Counted from the stretch's first letter, positions 1-8,968 are shown. The stretch: 64,000 nt of DNA from Bosea beijingensis (GCF_030758975.1 NZ_CP132359.1:248001-312000), one strand, 5' to 3'. Program-made: numbers and translations. The notes: generated by a model from the letters alone, not told the origin.

Positions 1-522
1 GTCGGCCGTCTCGAAATCGGCCATGGCGCTGAAGCCGTCGCGGGCTTTGGACAGGGCCGCCAGCGCCGTCGCCGTGTCGGCGGCGTTGCGCAGCCGCTCT
101 CCCGTCAGGTCGTTGATGTCGTTGATCTGCCGGGCCAGGTCGTCGATCGCCGATTGCGGCTTGGACTTGTCGACCTTGCCCTGCTCGGCGATGCGTCGCA
201 GCATTTCGAGCTGCCGGGCTTCCACGGTATCGAGCTCGCCGGTCAGGGTCGCGCGCTGCTGCAGGGTCGAGACCTCGCTGAAGCGGGCGGCCAGCGCGGT
301 CGACTGCGTCGCCGCCTGCGAGAGTTCGAGCGCGAGCTCCACGACGGGCATCTTCTGCCCGACGAGGTCGTCCACCGTCTGGTCGACGCTGTTATAGGAG
401 AACCAGGCGACCGAAGACGAGACGATGGTCAGGGCCGTCATCACGCCGAGCGCGGCGTAGATGCGAGGCGCGATACCGACCCGCATCGGCTTGCCCTCAC
501 GCACGGGCTTGGCTTTCGTCAT
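1..522 (-). CDS. Membrane sensor / methyl-accepting chemotaxis-type protein, N-terminal part (runs off window)
   Basis: The minus-strand frame is open from an ATG at 522 to base 1 (174 codons), so only the N-terminus is present. A short basic cytoplasmic leader is followed by one transmembrane segment at about residues 20-43 (YAALGVMTALTIVSSSVAW). A long, mostly helical periplasmic stretch then follows, rich in Ala, Leu, Gln and Glu. This layout is typical of the four-helix or HBM-type sensory domains of chemoreceptors and some histidine kinases. The output domain lies outside the window, so receptor versus kinase cannot be decided. Membrane topology is inferred from hydrophobicity only. Confidence 0.6.
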   Translation of the reverse strand, partial: MTKAKPVREGKPMRVGIAPRIYAALGVMTALTIVSSSVAWFSYNSVDQTVDDLVGQKMPVVELALELSQAATQSTALAARFSEVSTLQQRATLTGELDTVEARQLEMLRRIAEQGKVDKSKPQSAIDDLARQINDINDLTGERLRNAADTATALAALSKARDGFSAMADFETAD

Positions 523-839
523 GAAGTCGTACTCCGGAATTCACGCAACGCTGGAGATAAGGAATTCAAGAACAGGAAGACTTGTCCGCTCAGGCTGAAC
601 CCGAGCCGGTCCTGTCGAGCGGCGGACATGGGAATCCCCTCCCTCTCCCGGCGTGCTGGCCAGGCGGCAGGATCCGCATGCGGCATCGAAAGACCATGGA
701 AATCCCCTAGCCGGGGCGTATCCCCCGGTCTGGAGCGCAGCATCGTCCAAGTGCGCTTAAAGAACGCTTAAAAGTGGATTCTTTTGAATCACTCGTGCGC
801 GGGCGGGATTCACCTGACGTTAGAGGAGGTTAAGTTCCT
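523..839. other. Intergenic region (317 bp) upstream of the sensor gene
   Basis: No credible gene was found on either strand; overlapping short frames show only GC-bias composition. It must hold the promoter of the leftward sensor gene and the 3' end of the leftward thioesterase gene. The part near 745-840 is relatively A+T-rich, with repeated CTTAAA/TTTAA words. I see no clear terminator hairpin with a T-run. Confidence 0.5.
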
Positions 840-1247
840 TTAACCTTCAAGCTTCGGCACCGGCCTCGGGCGCCCCTCCTCGTCGATCGCCACGAAGGTG
901 AAGGTGGCGTCGGTGACCTTCTCGTGCAGCGTGGTACGGAAGCGCTTGGCCCAGGCCTCGACATGGATCTTCATCGAGGTGCGGCCGACGGATTCGATCT
1001 CGGTATAGACCGAGAGCACGTCGCCGACCTTCACCGGCCGGAAGAAGGTCATCGCGTCGACCGCGATGGTGACGACACGCCCCTGTGCCCGGTCGACGCC
1101 GGCGATGCCGCCGGCCTGGTCCATCCGCGACATCACCCAGCCGCCGAAGATATCGCCATTGGCATTGGTATCGCCCGGCATCGCGATCGTGCGCACGGTC
1201 AGCGTCCCGCGCGGGGCTTCCTCGGGTCCGTCGGCAGCGGGGCTCAT
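840..1247 (-). CDS. YciA-type hot-dog acyl-CoA thioesterase
   Basis: This predicted acyl-CoA thioester hydrolase is a single hot-dog domain of 135 residues, the usual YciA length. The signature MPGDTNANGDIFGGWVMSRM is near residues 23-42, followed by the conserved Asp that helps position the catalytic water. The segment VTIAVDAMTFFRPVKVGD is the typical second half of the fold. I start at the ATG at 1247 because GAAGG lies about 6 nt upstream; an ATG at 1253 would add two residues but leave no ribosome-site spacing. YciA enzymes are cytosolic and broad in chain length. The gene stands alone, divergent from the VOC gene. Confidence 0.85.
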   Translation of the reverse strand: MSPAADGPEEAPRGTLTVRTIAMPGDTNANGDIFGGWVMSRMDQAGGIAGVDRAQGRVVTIAVDAMTFFRPVKVGDVLSVYTEIESVGRTSMKIHVEAWAKRFRTTLHEKVTDATFTFVAIDEEGRPRPVPKLEG

Positions 1248-1382
1248 CGGCATCCTTCAGGCAGGCGGGGAATCCGCATCGCCGATGATGCTGACGCTGC
1301 GACGGGTGCGCAAGCGGCGCTTTGCACTGCCCGGCGATGTCGCCGACAATCCCGGCAGGCCACGCGAACAGGGATACATACC

Positions 1383-1814
1383 ATGTCCAGCGCCAACGCC
1401 CCCGCGCCAATGATCATCATCTCGCTGCGCTATGCCGATGCGCCGCGGATGTATGACTGGCTGATCGAGGCCTTCGGCTTCGAGAAGCACGCCGCCTATT
1501 ATTCCGAAGACGGCAGGACGCTCCTCCATGGCGAACTCAGGATGGGCTCGAGCTTCGTCATGCTCGGCTCGTCCGATAACAACGAGTTCGGCAAGCTGGT
1601 GTCACGGCCGGCCGAACTCGGCGGCACCACCGCCTCGCCCTACATCGCCACCGACGATATCGACGCGCGCTGCGAGCGCGCCCGCAAGGCCGGGGCCGAA
1701 ATCTGCATGGAACCGACCGACCAGCCCTATGGCAGTCGCGACTTCATCTGCATGGACCCGGAGGGTCATGTCTGGTGCTTCGGCACCTATCGCCCTTCTC
1801 AGCCCGCGACCTGA
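1383..1814 (+). CDS. VOC (glyoxalase/bleomycin-resistance) superfamily protein
   Basis: A 143-residue single-module VOC protein. It has the PhnB/glyoxalase pattern: an N-terminal strand IISLRYADAPRMYDWLIEAFGF, a central GELRMGSSFVMLG, and the C-terminal DPEGHVWCFGTY with the metal-binding-type Glu/His region. VOC proteins may isomerise, cleave or sequester small molecules, so the substrate cannot be told. The start is the ATG at 1383, after ACGCGAACAGGG. Its 3' end overlaps the convergent MFS gene by 16 bp, with no room for a terminator between them. Confidence 0.8.
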   Translation: MSSANAPAPMIIISLRYADAPRMYDWLIEAFGFEKHAAYYSEDGRTLLHGELRMGSSFVMLGSSDNNEFGKLVSRPAELGGTTASPYIATDDIDARCERARKAGAEICMEPTDQPYGSRDFICMDPEGHVWCFGTYRPSQPAT

Positions 1815-3034
1815 AGCGGCGGCATCGACCGCCGCGCCCGCAGCATCAGCCAGCAGACGATGCCGAGATTGACCAGGTTCCAGGCGAGCCCGTTGAGGAA
1901 GGCCATCCGGTACGAGCTGAAATAATCGAAGATCACGCCGGAGAGATAGCCGCCGAAGGCCATGCCGAGCACGGTCACCGACATCACCAGCCCGATCCGG
2001 ATACCTGCCTGCTTGGCCGGCAGATACTCGCGGATGACGACCGCGTACATCGGCACGATGCCGCCCTGGAACAGGCCGAAGATGCCGCTGACGACATAGA
2101 GCGACTGCAGACCGTCGAACCAGAGATAGAGGAACAGCGCCACGCCCTGCATCAGCGAGCCCAGCGCCAATGTCGCCGCGCCGCCGATCCGATCCGCGAC
2201 GAAGCCCGAGCCGATGCGGCTGACGATGCCGAGCAGCATCATCAGCGAGAGCATCTCGGCGCCGCGCGCGACCCCGTAACCGAGATCGCCGCAATAGGCG
2301 ACGATATGGACCTGCGGCATCGCCATGGCGACGCAGCAGGCGAAGCCGGCGACACAGAGCAGGAGCTGGAGCTGGCCGGCGCTGAGTCCGAGATCGCCGC
2401 GCGCTCCGGCGCTGCTCGCTTCCGCCGCGGCCATGGTCGCGGCCGTCGGCTGGCGCCGGAAGAACGGCGCGAGCGGCAGCAGCACCACCAAGGTGACGAT
2501 GGCGATGCCGAAATGGGTGGCGCGCCAGCCATGATTGGCCACGCCCCAGGTGATGACCTGCGGCCAGAACACGCCGGCGAGATAGCTGCCAGACGCTCCG
2601 CAGACCACGGCGAGGCCACGATGCTTGCGAAACCAGTGCGACAGGTCGGAAATCAGCGGCGAGAAGCCGGCGGCGCTGCCCATGCCGATCAACAGCCCGT
2701 GCGCCAGCGCGAACTGCCAGAGCGACTGCGACATCGCCGCGGCGGCATAGCCGGCCGCGAGCAGGAAGGCGCCTATCACGATCGGCACCATGATGCCGTA
2801 GCGATCCGCCACCCGGCCCATGATGATGTTGCCGGCGCCGAAGCCGAGCATGGCGAAGGTATAGGGCAGCGACGCCCCGGCCCGCAGCGTGTCGAACTCG
2901 CCCTGCATCGCCGGCAGCACGACGACGACCGACCAGGAGCCGACGCAGGCGATCGTGCCGACCAGCAAGGCAACGGCGAGCCTCAGCCAGGCATAGGACG
3001 AATCGGGTTGGTAGCGGTCGACGTCCTGGGACAT
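1799..3034 (-). CDS. Major facilitator superfamily transporter
   Basis: A 411-residue inner-membrane transporter with about 12 hydrophobic segments. Family hallmarks include a GRVADRYG loop between TM2 and TM3 and SRIGSGFVADRIGG at the equivalent place in the second half. It resembles oxalate/formate-antiporter-like or YbfB-type MFS proteins, but the substrate is unknown. The ATG at 3034 is preferred over an upstream frame start at 3148, because GAGGAAGC lies just upstream and the extra 38 residues look like non-coding sequence. The 3' end overlaps the convergent VOC gene. Confidence 0.85.
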   Translation of the reverse strand: MSQDVDRYQPDSSYAWLRLAVALLVGTIACVGSWSVVVVLPAMQGEFDTLRAGASLPYTFAMLGFGAGNIIMGRVADRYGIMVPIVIGAFLLAAGYAAAAMSQSLWQFALAHGLLIGMGSAAGFSPLISDLSHWFRKHRGLAVVCGASGSYLAGVFWPQVITWGVANHGWRATHFGIAIVTLVVLLPLAPFFRRQPTAATMAAAEASSAGARGDLGLSAGQLQLLLCVAGFACCVAMAMPQVHIVAYCGDLGYGVARGAEMLSLMMLLGIVSRIGSGFVADRIGGAATLALGSLMQGVALFLYLWFDGLQSLYVVSGIFGLFQGGIVPMYAVVIREYLPAKQAGIRIGLVMSVTVLGMAFGGYLSGVIFDYFSSYRMAFLNGLAWNLVNLGIVCWLMLRARRSMPPLQVAG

Positions 3035-3215
3035 GCTTCCTCGGCGGCCGCACTTGGGAGGCGGCTCTTCTCCGGGCAGCTTTAGCGCATGCAACCCGCC
3101 GGGCAAGCGCGCCGGAGGCAGGGCGGCCGCGCGATCATGGTGGGCCACTGAAACGCGGCATCCGCAGCCGATGGACCGCGGATGCCGTGCCTTGCGGTAT
3201 GGAGTGAAACCGTCG

Positions 3216-3776
3216 TCAGGCGGCGCGGCGCTCGTGGCGGCCTTCCCTGACCTCCTCGATGATCTTGGCGACGAAGGCCGGCAGGTCGTCGGGCTTGCGC
3301 GAGGTCACGACGCCCTTGTCGGTAACGACCTCCCTGTCCTCCCAGTTTGGCCCGGCATTGATCAGGTCCTGCTTGATCGTCTTGTAGGACGTGACCTTTC
3401 GCCCCTTGGCGATGCCGGTGTCGATCAAAAGCCAGGGTCCGTGGCAGACCGCTGCGACGACCTTGCCCTGGTCGAAGAAACTCTTGATCAGGCCGAGCGC
3501 CTTATCGTTGCCGCGCAGCGTGTCGGGATTCATCTGGCCGCCGGGCAGCACGATCGCGTCGTAATCCTCGGCGCGGGCCTGATCGAGCGTGCGATCGACC
3601 GCGACAGGCCGGCCCCAGTCCTTGTTCTGCCAGCCCTTGATCTCGCCGGCCTCCGGCGAAACGATGTCGACGGTCGCGCCCGCCTTCTGCAAGGCGGCAT
3701 GCGGCACATCGAGCTCGGATTGCTCGAAACCATGCGTCGCGAGAATGAGTATCTTCTTTCCGGTGAGATCGGCCAT
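3216..3776 (-). CDS. DJ-1/PfpI family protein (type 1 glutamine-amidotransferase fold)
   Basis: A 186-residue PfpI/YhbO-like protein. The nucleophile elbow AAVCHGPWLL places the reactive cysteine at about residue 111 with His112. The conserved acidic residue of THGFEQSEL is near residue 18, and DAIVLPGGQMNPDTLR is the usual central motif. Members are described as proteases or protein/nucleotide deglycases acting in carbonyl-stress repair; the exact activity cannot be read from sequence. The start is the ATG at 3776, with AGGAGAAC just upstream. It is probably monocistronic. Confidence 0.88.
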   Translation of the reverse strand: MADLTGKKILILATHGFEQSELDVPHAALQKAGATVDIVSPEAGEIKGWQNKDWGRPVAVDRTLDQARAEDYDAIVLPGGQMNPDTLRGNDKALGLIKSFFDQGKVVAAVCHGPWLLIDTGIAKGRKVTSYKTIKQDLINAGPNWEDREVVTDKGVVTSRKPDDLPAFVAKIIEEVREGRHERRAA

Positions 3777-3856
3777 GGCGTTCTCCTGATCGGTTGGGGT
3801 GTGATCAGGAAACCGCCGGGCCGTTGAACCGTTCCCGGAAAATCGTGGCCGGCCGT

Positions 3857-4144
3857 TCAGCGGAAGACGCGATCGCCTTCCATATCGACGATCTGCTGGC
3901 CCTTCACCAAGGTGAAATCGGCCGCCTCGGCCTGCCCCGGAAAACGGTCGGCCCGGATGAAACGGTGGCTCTTGGTCTCGCCATCGACCACCTTCTCGAT
4001 CACGCCGCAGAGCTGGTACTGGCCCGCCTCCTGATAGGGCGTGGCATGGATGGTGAAGCCGTTATGCTCGATGCTCTTGACCGGGCCGGCGGGCTTCTCC
4101 TCGGCTGGCTTGCGGCCGCCGAACAGCGATTTCAGGAAGGACAT
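3857..4144 (-). CDS. HlyU family protein
   Basis: A 95-residue cytosolic protein of the HlyU (DUF1820-like) family found in Rhizobiales. The text IEHNGFTIHATPYQEAGQYQ is followed by GETKSHRFIRADRFPGQAEA, the usual core. The first 22 residues (MSFLKSLFGGRKP...) are a basic, Lys/Pro-rich tail. Despite the name, this family lacks the winged-helix domain of Vibrio HlyU, so a DNA-binding role is unproven. The ATG at 4144 is preceded by GAGGAGCGCCCGCC. No operon partner is visible. Confidence 0.75.
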   Translation of the reverse strand: MSFLKSLFGGRKPAEEKPAGPVKSIEHNGFTIHATPYQEAGQYQLCGVIEKVVDGETKSHRFIRADRFPGQAEAADFTLVKGQQIVDMEGDRVFR

Positions 4145-4379
4145 GGCGGGCGCTCCTCGAACCGGGCGTCAGTCTATCCCGGACAAGTAGCCTCGACGAC
4201 GGCCGCTGCCAACCTGCCAGCGCCAGAGAAATCGCTTGGCAGCGGCCGAGGCTTTCCCTATGCAGCCGCGACCGGGCTTTCTGACCCGTTCGTAAGCGTC
4301 TCACGTCAGGCAACGCATCCTTCCGGCATAGGCCGTATCGGATGTGTTCGAGCGGCCTGTCCCTTGCGAAAGCCTGTCC

Positions 4380-4631
4380 ATGACCAGCTCGACCTACCCT
4401 CGCCTCCCCGCCCGCTATGCCGGCGTGGTGATGCCCTTCTTCCTGTCCGTGCTGATGACCTTCGTCGTCTCCGGCATCTCGACCCTGAAGGCGCTCGGCC
4501 CGACCGCCGCCTTCCTCCAGACCTGGCCCGGCGCCTGGGCCCTGTCCTGGCTCGTCGCCTTCCCGACGCTGCTCTTGGTCCTGCCGATCGTCCGGCGCCT
4601 CGTCGCGCTCGTGGTCGCGCCGCCGGCCTGA
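4380..4631 (+). CDS. DUF2798 small membrane protein
   Basis: An 83-residue protein with two transmembrane segments, at about residues 14-36 and 52-76, joined by a short loop (GISTLKALGPTAAFLQTW). This is the DUF2798 pattern: two hydrophobic helices with an FxxSxxMTxVVSGIST motif. The function is unknown. The ATG at 4380 is chosen over an upstream in-frame ATG at 4344, because homologous proteins begin with a short Arg/Pro-containing tail just before TM1. Its end lies only 4 bp from the convergent yjbQ gene. Confidence 0.75.
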   Translation: MTSSTYPRLPARYAGVVMPFFLSVLMTFVVSGISTLKALGPTAAFLQTWPGAWALSWLVAFPTLLLVLPIVRRLVALVVAPPA

Positions 4632-4635
4632 TCCG

Positions 4636-5061
4636 TCACGCGGAGAGATGCAGGGCGACCTCGCGCCGATGCGGCCGTTGGCGGTACTCGAACAGATAGA
4701 TGCCCTGCCAGGTGCCGAGCGCGAGGCGCCCGCCCATAACCGGAATCGAGAGCGAGACCGGCGTCAGCGCCGCCTTGATATGGGCTGGCATGTCGTCCGG
4801 CCCCTCGTCGCGATGGACGAGATAGGCCATCGCGGGATCATCCGCCGACGGCACCAGCCTGCGGAAGAACGCGTCGAGATCGCGGCGTACATCCGGATCG
4901 GCATTCTCCTGGATCAAGAGCGAGCAGGAGGTGTGGCGCACGAACAGCGTCAGCAATCCGCTCGTCTCGCCACTTGCCTTCACGAAGGAAACGGCGCGGT
5001 CTGTGAACTCGTAGAGTCCCGGCCCGCGCGTCTCGACGCTCAGGATCGTCTGCTGCGCCAT
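4636..5061 (-). CDS. yjbQ: YjbQ family protein (UPF0047; secondary thiamine-phosphate synthase type)
   Basis: A 141-residue protein matching UPF0047/YjbQ along its full length. The signatures HTSCSLLIQENADPDV (43-58), DDMPAHIKAALTP (89-101) and LGTWQGIYLFEYR (115-127) are intact. Some members can replace thiamine-phosphate synthase weakly in E. coli, but the native reaction is not established. The start ATG at 5061 overlaps the stop of the upstream lysE-like gene as TGATG, so translation is probably coupled. It is the last gene of a three-gene leftward operon. Confidence 0.85.
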   Translation of the reverse strand: MAQQTILSVETRGPGLYEFTDRAVSFVKASGETSGLLTLFVRHTSCSLLIQENADPDVRRDLDAFFRRLVPSADDPAMAYLVHRDEGPDDMPAHIKAALTPVSLSIPVMGGRLALGTWQGIYLFEYRQRPHRREVALHLSA

Positions 5062-5672
5062 CAGCGCTCGGTCAGCGCCAGCTTGGCACCGAGCGCGACG
5101 AAGGCGGCGGCGAAGCTGCGCCGCAGCCACGCCATCACGGCCGGGCGGCTGATCACCTTGTCGCGCATCGCCGCGGCGAAGAGCCCATAGAGCGCGAAGA
5201 CGATGAAGGTCATCGCCATGAACACGCCGGAAAGCTCCAGCATCCGCGCCATCGGGCTCGCCTCGTCGGCCGCGATGAACTGCGGCAGGAAGGCGACGAA
5301 GAAGATCGAGAGCTTGGGGTTGAGCAGGTTGAGCGCGAGCCCGTCACGCAGCACGAGCCAGGCCGAGCGCGCATCCGCCCTGGTTTCGACCTTGAGCGCG
5401 CCATGCTCCCGGAGCGTCTGCCAGGCCATGTAGAGCAGATAGGCGACGCCGGCATATTTCACGATGGCGAAGGCGAGCGCGCTGGCATGCAGCAGCGCCG
5501 CGATCCCCATCATCGCCGCGATCAGATGCGGCACGATCCCGATCGTGCAGGCGAAAGCGGCGAGCACGCTCGCCCGCGAGCCACGCGTCAGGCCGGCGGC
5601 GATGGTGTAGATCGCGCCCGTTCCCGGCGATGCCACGATGATCAGCGAGGTCAGCAGGAATTCCGGGGACAT
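5061..5672 (-). CDS. LysE family exporter
   Basis: A 203-residue inner-membrane protein of the LysE/RhtB superfamily. About six hydrophobic helices are visible. The N-terminal SPGTGAIYTIAAGLTRGSRA matches the family's PGP/GPGxxxxxxxG...GxR region, and GLALNLLNPKLSIFFVAFLP is the conserved central motif. Relatives export amino acids or their analogues; the substrate is unknown here. Its start overlaps the stop of the 81-aa gene (TGATG at 5670-5674), and its own stop overlaps the yjbQ start in the same way, so the three genes form one tightly coupled unit. Confidence 0.87.
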   Translation of the reverse strand: MSPEFLLTSLIIVASPGTGAIYTIAAGLTRGSRASVLAAFACTIGIVPHLIAAMMGIAALLHASALAFAIVKYAGVAYLLYMAWQTLREHGALKVETRADARSAWLVLRDGLALNLLNPKLSIFFVAFLPQFIAADEASPMARMLELSGVFMAMTFIVFALYGLFAAAMRDKVISRPAVMAWLRRSFAAAFVALGAKLALTER

Positions 5673-5917
5673 CAGGAGCTCAACCCTTCGAAGATGCCGC
5701 CGATGACGGTGACGACCGCCTCGCCGGTTGCAACGGCAGCGGTACCCACGCCTTCGAGTACGGCTCCGACCGCATCGATCGTGACGGTGCCGGCGATATC
5801 CAGGGCGCCGCCGATGATATCGGCCGTGGCGGACCCGGTTTCCTGCTTCGGCTCGGCCTGCGCCCGCAAGGTCGCCTGTGCGGCCTCGATCTCTTCGGGC
5901 GTTGGGATACCGGTCAT
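5672..5917 (-). CDS. 81-aa Gly/Ala-rich small protein, coupled to a LysE exporter
   Basis: I do not recognise this protein. Residues 1-30 are polar and begin MTGIPTPEEIEAAQATLRAQ. Residues 32-81 form an uncharged, Gly/Ala/Val/Ile-rich stretch with small residues spaced every 4-7 positions (IIGGALDIAG, GAVLEGVG, VIGGIFEGLSS), compatible with glycine-zipper packing or a membrane-active peptide. There is no signal peptide. The stop overlaps the start of the LysE gene as TGATG, so co-translation is likely. Coupling and composition support a real gene; function is unknown. Confidence 0.6.
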   Translation of the reverse strand: MTGIPTPEEIEAAQATLRAQAEPKQETGSATADIIGGALDIAGTVTIDAVGAVLEGVGTAAVATGEAVVTVIGGIFEGLSS

Positions 5918-6062
5918 CTGCTCTTCTCCGAAGCACCGATCTTCGTGGCGACCTTAGCAGAACTATGGCGGCACCGAGCGGGTTTTGCAGGGCATGGCCG
6001 AGCAGCAGACAGACAGGGAAAGGCCGACAGTCGGCCCCCTGCTCCGGCGGATGGTCCGGGCG

Positions 6063-6590
6063 CTATCGCGCCATCCAGAAGCAGAGCTGGCCTGCATGGC
6101 TGTTGCCGCTGAGCAGATATTCCTCGGCGACCATGTTGATGCCGTTGAACAGGTCCCAGTGATCGCCGTTCACGCGCTGGAAGAACAGGAACGACGTGCT
6201 CTTGTCTCCCTCCGTCTGGTAGCAATCCTCCAGGTAGAGCACGCCCTTCTTGCCGAGCACCGAGCGCCAGACCTTGTTGGAGATACCCTGGACATCCGGC
6301 TCGCCATAGACCCGCCTGACGCGGGGCTCCAGCTCTGCCGCCCGGATGAAGAAATTGGCGCTGAGCGTGGTCAGCGGGCGCGCGCCTCCGGCAGGTCCGG
6401 CATCGGCGTTCACCTGGGTTGCGACCTCCGCCAGTTTCTCGATCGTGGCATCGTCCTCGGACGGCGTCAGCCGGAGCGTATAGCCCATGCAGATGGCGCA
6501 GCGATTGGTCTTGTCGCCGATCGTCTTCTTCGCCCAGGGACGAACCGTGGCAAAGCGTGCGGCGAGAGCGTCATAGGTGAAGGGAAGCAT
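6063..6590 (-). CDS. Tae4-like amidase (T6SS amidase-effector family)
   Basis: A 175-residue protein resembling Tae4-type NlpC/P60-fold peptidoglycan amidases. The catalytic cysteine region is NRCAICMGYTLRL (Cys31), and the histidine region is NGDHWDLFNG (His144), equivalent to the family's GH(I/V)DLWNG. GKKGVLYLEDCY (113-124) is the usual preceding strand. Tae4 enzymes cleave the gamma-D-Glu-mDAP bond. No signal peptide, immunity gene or type VI secretion gene is in the window. The ATG at 6590 has GGAGA upstream; a GTG at 6608 is less likely. The family assignment is by motif pattern, so moderate confidence. Confidence 0.6.
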   Translation of the reverse strand: MLPFTYDALAARFATVRPWAKKTIGDKTNRCAICMGYTLRLTPSEDDATIEKLAEVATQVNADAGPAGGARPLTTLSANFFIRAAELEPRVRRVYGEPDVQGISNKVWRSVLGKKGVLYLEDCYQTEGDKSTSFLFFQRVNGDHWDLFNGINMVAEEYLLSGNSHAGQLCFWMAR

Positions 6591-6694
6591 GGCGAGTCTC
6601 CGGGCCACGAGGCGGCGGCAGACTGACCAGAGGCCGGCCCGGCGGCATCCTACGATCGCAGGAGAGCCGGTCCAGCGCAGCGCTATGCTCCGCC

Positions 6695-6729
6695 CAAAGA
6701 AAAACCCGCCTCCGCAATGCGGAAGCGGG
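6695..6729 (-). terminator. Intrinsic terminator of rpoD
   Basis: On the minus strand, CCCGCTTCCGC pairs with GCGGAGGCGGG across an ATT loop and is followed by GTTTTTCTTTG. It lies about 35 bp after the rpoD stop codon. A strong Rho-independent terminator. Confidence 0.85.
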
Positions 6730-6763
6730 CCTCGTTCGCAATCGGCAGAAAGCCGCAGCGCCC

Positions 6764-8773
6764 TCAGTTATCCAGGAAGCTCCTGAGCTTCCGCGAGCGG
6801 CTCGGATGCTTCAGCTTGCGCAGCGCCTTCGCCTCGATCTGGCGGATGCGCTCGCGGGTGACGCTGAACTGCTGGCCGACCTCTTCGAGCGTGTGGTCGG
6901 TGTTCATGCCGATGCCGAAGCGCATGCGCAGGACGCGCTCCTCGCGTGGCGTCAGCGAGGCCAGCACGCGGGTCGTCGTCTCGCGCAGATTCGACTGGAT
7001 CGCGGCGTCGATCGGCAGGATCGCGTTCTTGTCCTCGATGAAGTCGCCGAGATGCGAATCTTCCTCGTCGCCGATCGGGGTTTCCAGCGAGATCGGCTCC
7101 TTGGCGATCTTCAGGACCTTGCGGACCTTCTCCAGCGGCATGGCGAGCTTCTCGGCCAGCTCCTCCGGGGTCGGCTCGCGGCCGATCTCGTGCAGCATCT
7201 GGCGCGAGGTCCGCACGATCTTGTTGATCGTCTCGATCATATGCACGGGGATGCGGATCGTACGGGCCTGGTCGGCGATCGAGCGCGTGATCGCCTGCCG
7301 GATCCACCATGTAGCGTAAGTGGAGAACTTATAACCCCGGCGGTACTCGAACTTGTCGACCGCCTTCATCAGGCCGATATTGCCTTCCTGGATCAAGTCG
7401 AGGAACTGCAGGCCGCGGTTCGTGTACTTCTTGGCGATCGAGATCACGAGACGCAGGTTGGCCTCGATCATCTCCTTCTTCGCCTGACGGGCCTCGCGCT
7501 CGCCCTTCTGGACCATCAGCACGATCTTGCGGAATTCCTGGATCTCCAGGCCGGTCTCGGAGGCGAGCGTATGCACCTCCTCGCGCAGTTGCTTGATCCG
7601 CTCCAGCTCCGCCGCGACGAACTCCTTCCAGCCGCGCGAACCTAGCTTCGAGACGCGCAGGACCCATTTCGGGTCGAGCTCGCCGCCGACATGCTGCTTG
7701 AGGAAGTCGTCGCGCGCCACGCCGTAGCTCTCCGCCAGGCGCAGCAGGCGCGTCTCATGGCCGATCAGGCGCTTGTTGATATCGTAGAGCTGCTCGACCA
7801 GCGCCTCGATGCGGTTGTTGTTGAGAGAGAGCGACTTCACCGCGGTGATGATGTCGTCCTTGAGCTTCTTGTACTTGCGGTCCTGCGACGGCGAGAGCTT
7901 GGCGTTCTCCAGCCGGCCGGCGATATCCTGATCCTGCAGGCGGCGCAGCTTCTTGTAGTCGTCTGCGATGGCGTTGAAGGTCTCGAGCACGCGCGGCTTG
8001 AGTTCGGCCTCCATGGCCGAGAGCGACACGTTGTTCTCCATGTCGTCGTCGTCCATGTCCGGCGGGGTCTCGCCCTCCGGGGTCTCGGCCTGCTCGCTTT
8101 CCTCGGCCTCTTCCTCGCCGGCGACGGCGGGGTTCTTGCCGTCCGGGCCGGCATAGGTCGCTTCGAGATCGATGATGTCGCGCAGCAGAACCTTGCCGTC
8201 GACGAGCTCGTCGCGCCAGATGATGATGGCCTGGAAGGTCAGCGGGCTCTCGCAGAGGCCCGCGATCATCGCCTCGCGGCCAGCCTCGATGCGCTTGGCG
8301 ATCGCGATCTCGCCCTCGCGCGACAGCAGCTCGACCGAGCCCATCTCGCGCAGGTACATGCGGACCGGATCGTCGGTGCGCTCGGTCGGCTCCAGGTTGC
8401 GCTTGGTCTCGACCGGCAGGGTCTGGCGCGAGGCGTCGACCATGTCGCCGCCCTCGGCCTCTTCCTCGTCGGCGCCGCCATCCTTGCGGTTGGCGCGCTC
8501 CTCGCCGGCCGCTTCCGGATCCTCGTTGTCGACGACGTTGATGCCCTGCTCGCTGAGCTGGCCGAGCACATCCTCGATCTGCTCCGAGGAGAACTCCTCG
8601 GAGGGCAGGACTTCGTTCAGTTCGTCATAGGTGACATAGCCGCGCTTCTTCGCGAGCTTGATCATGCGCCTTACGGCCTGATCGGTCAGGTCGAGCAACG
8701 GGCCGTCGGTAGTCGGGGGGGCATCCGGCGCGACCTGATCGGTCTTTTCCCGTTCGCTCGCTTTAGTCGCCAT
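6764..8773 (-). CDS. rpoD: RNA polymerase primary sigma factor RpoD (sigma 70)
   Basis: This housekeeping sigma factor, 669 residues, directs RNA polymerase to -35/-10 promoters. Visible parts, in order: region 1.1 ([25 protein letters not shown]), an acidic linker, region 1.2 ([21 protein letters not shown]), a large non-conserved insertion, then region 2 ([30 protein letters not shown] and [17 protein letters not shown]), region 3, and region 4 ([28 protein letters not shown]). I use the ATG at 8773; the frame extends one codon to a TTG. It lies downstream of dnaG in the same direction, as in the classical macromolecular-synthesis operon. Confidence 0.98.
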   Translation of the reverse strand: MATKASEREKTDQVAPDAPPTTDGPLLDLTDQAVRRMIKLAKKRGYVTYDELNEVLPSEEFSSEQIEDVLGQLSEQGINVVDNEDPEAAGEERANRKDGGADEEEAEGGDMVDASRQTLPVETKRNLEPTERTDDPVRMYLREMGSVELLSREGEIAIAKRIEAGREAMIAGLCESPLTFQAIIIWRDELVDGKVLLRDIIDLEATYAGPDGKNPAVAGEEEAEESEQAETPEGETPPDMDDDDMENNVSLSAMEAELKPRVLETFNAIADDYKKLRRLQDQDIAGRLENAKLSPSQDRKYKKLKDDIITAVKSLSLNNNRIEALVEQLYDINKRLIGHETRLLRLAESYGVARDDFLKQHVGGELDPKWVLRVSKLGSRGWKEFVAAELERIKQLREEVHTLASETGLEIQEFRKIVLMVQKGEREARQAKKEMIEANLRLVISIAKKYTNRGLQFLDLIQEGNIGLMKAVDKFEYRRGYKFSTYATWWIRQAITRSIADQARTIRIPVHMIETINKIVRTSRQMLHEIGREPTPEELAEKLAMPLEKVRKVLKIAKEPISLETPIGDEEDSHLGDFIEDKNAILPIDAAIQSNLRETTTRVLASLTPREERVLRMRFGIGMNTDHTLEEVGQQFSVTRERIRQIEAKALRKLKHPSRSRKLRSFLDN

Positions 8774-8968
8774 CAATCAGCGCTCCGCACTCGCGCCGGC
8801 TCTGGCCGAGAAAGCCATATACCGACGCATAAAAGGGCGGCGCGACCGCAGGTCCGGCGCGCTCACCCACCCAAATCCAGTTGCAGATGGCACCAGACGT
8901 CGTTGACGAATCGTGAACCACCCGACAGCTTGCGCGCACTTGGACCCGCGTCCACCCTTCGCTGGGTT

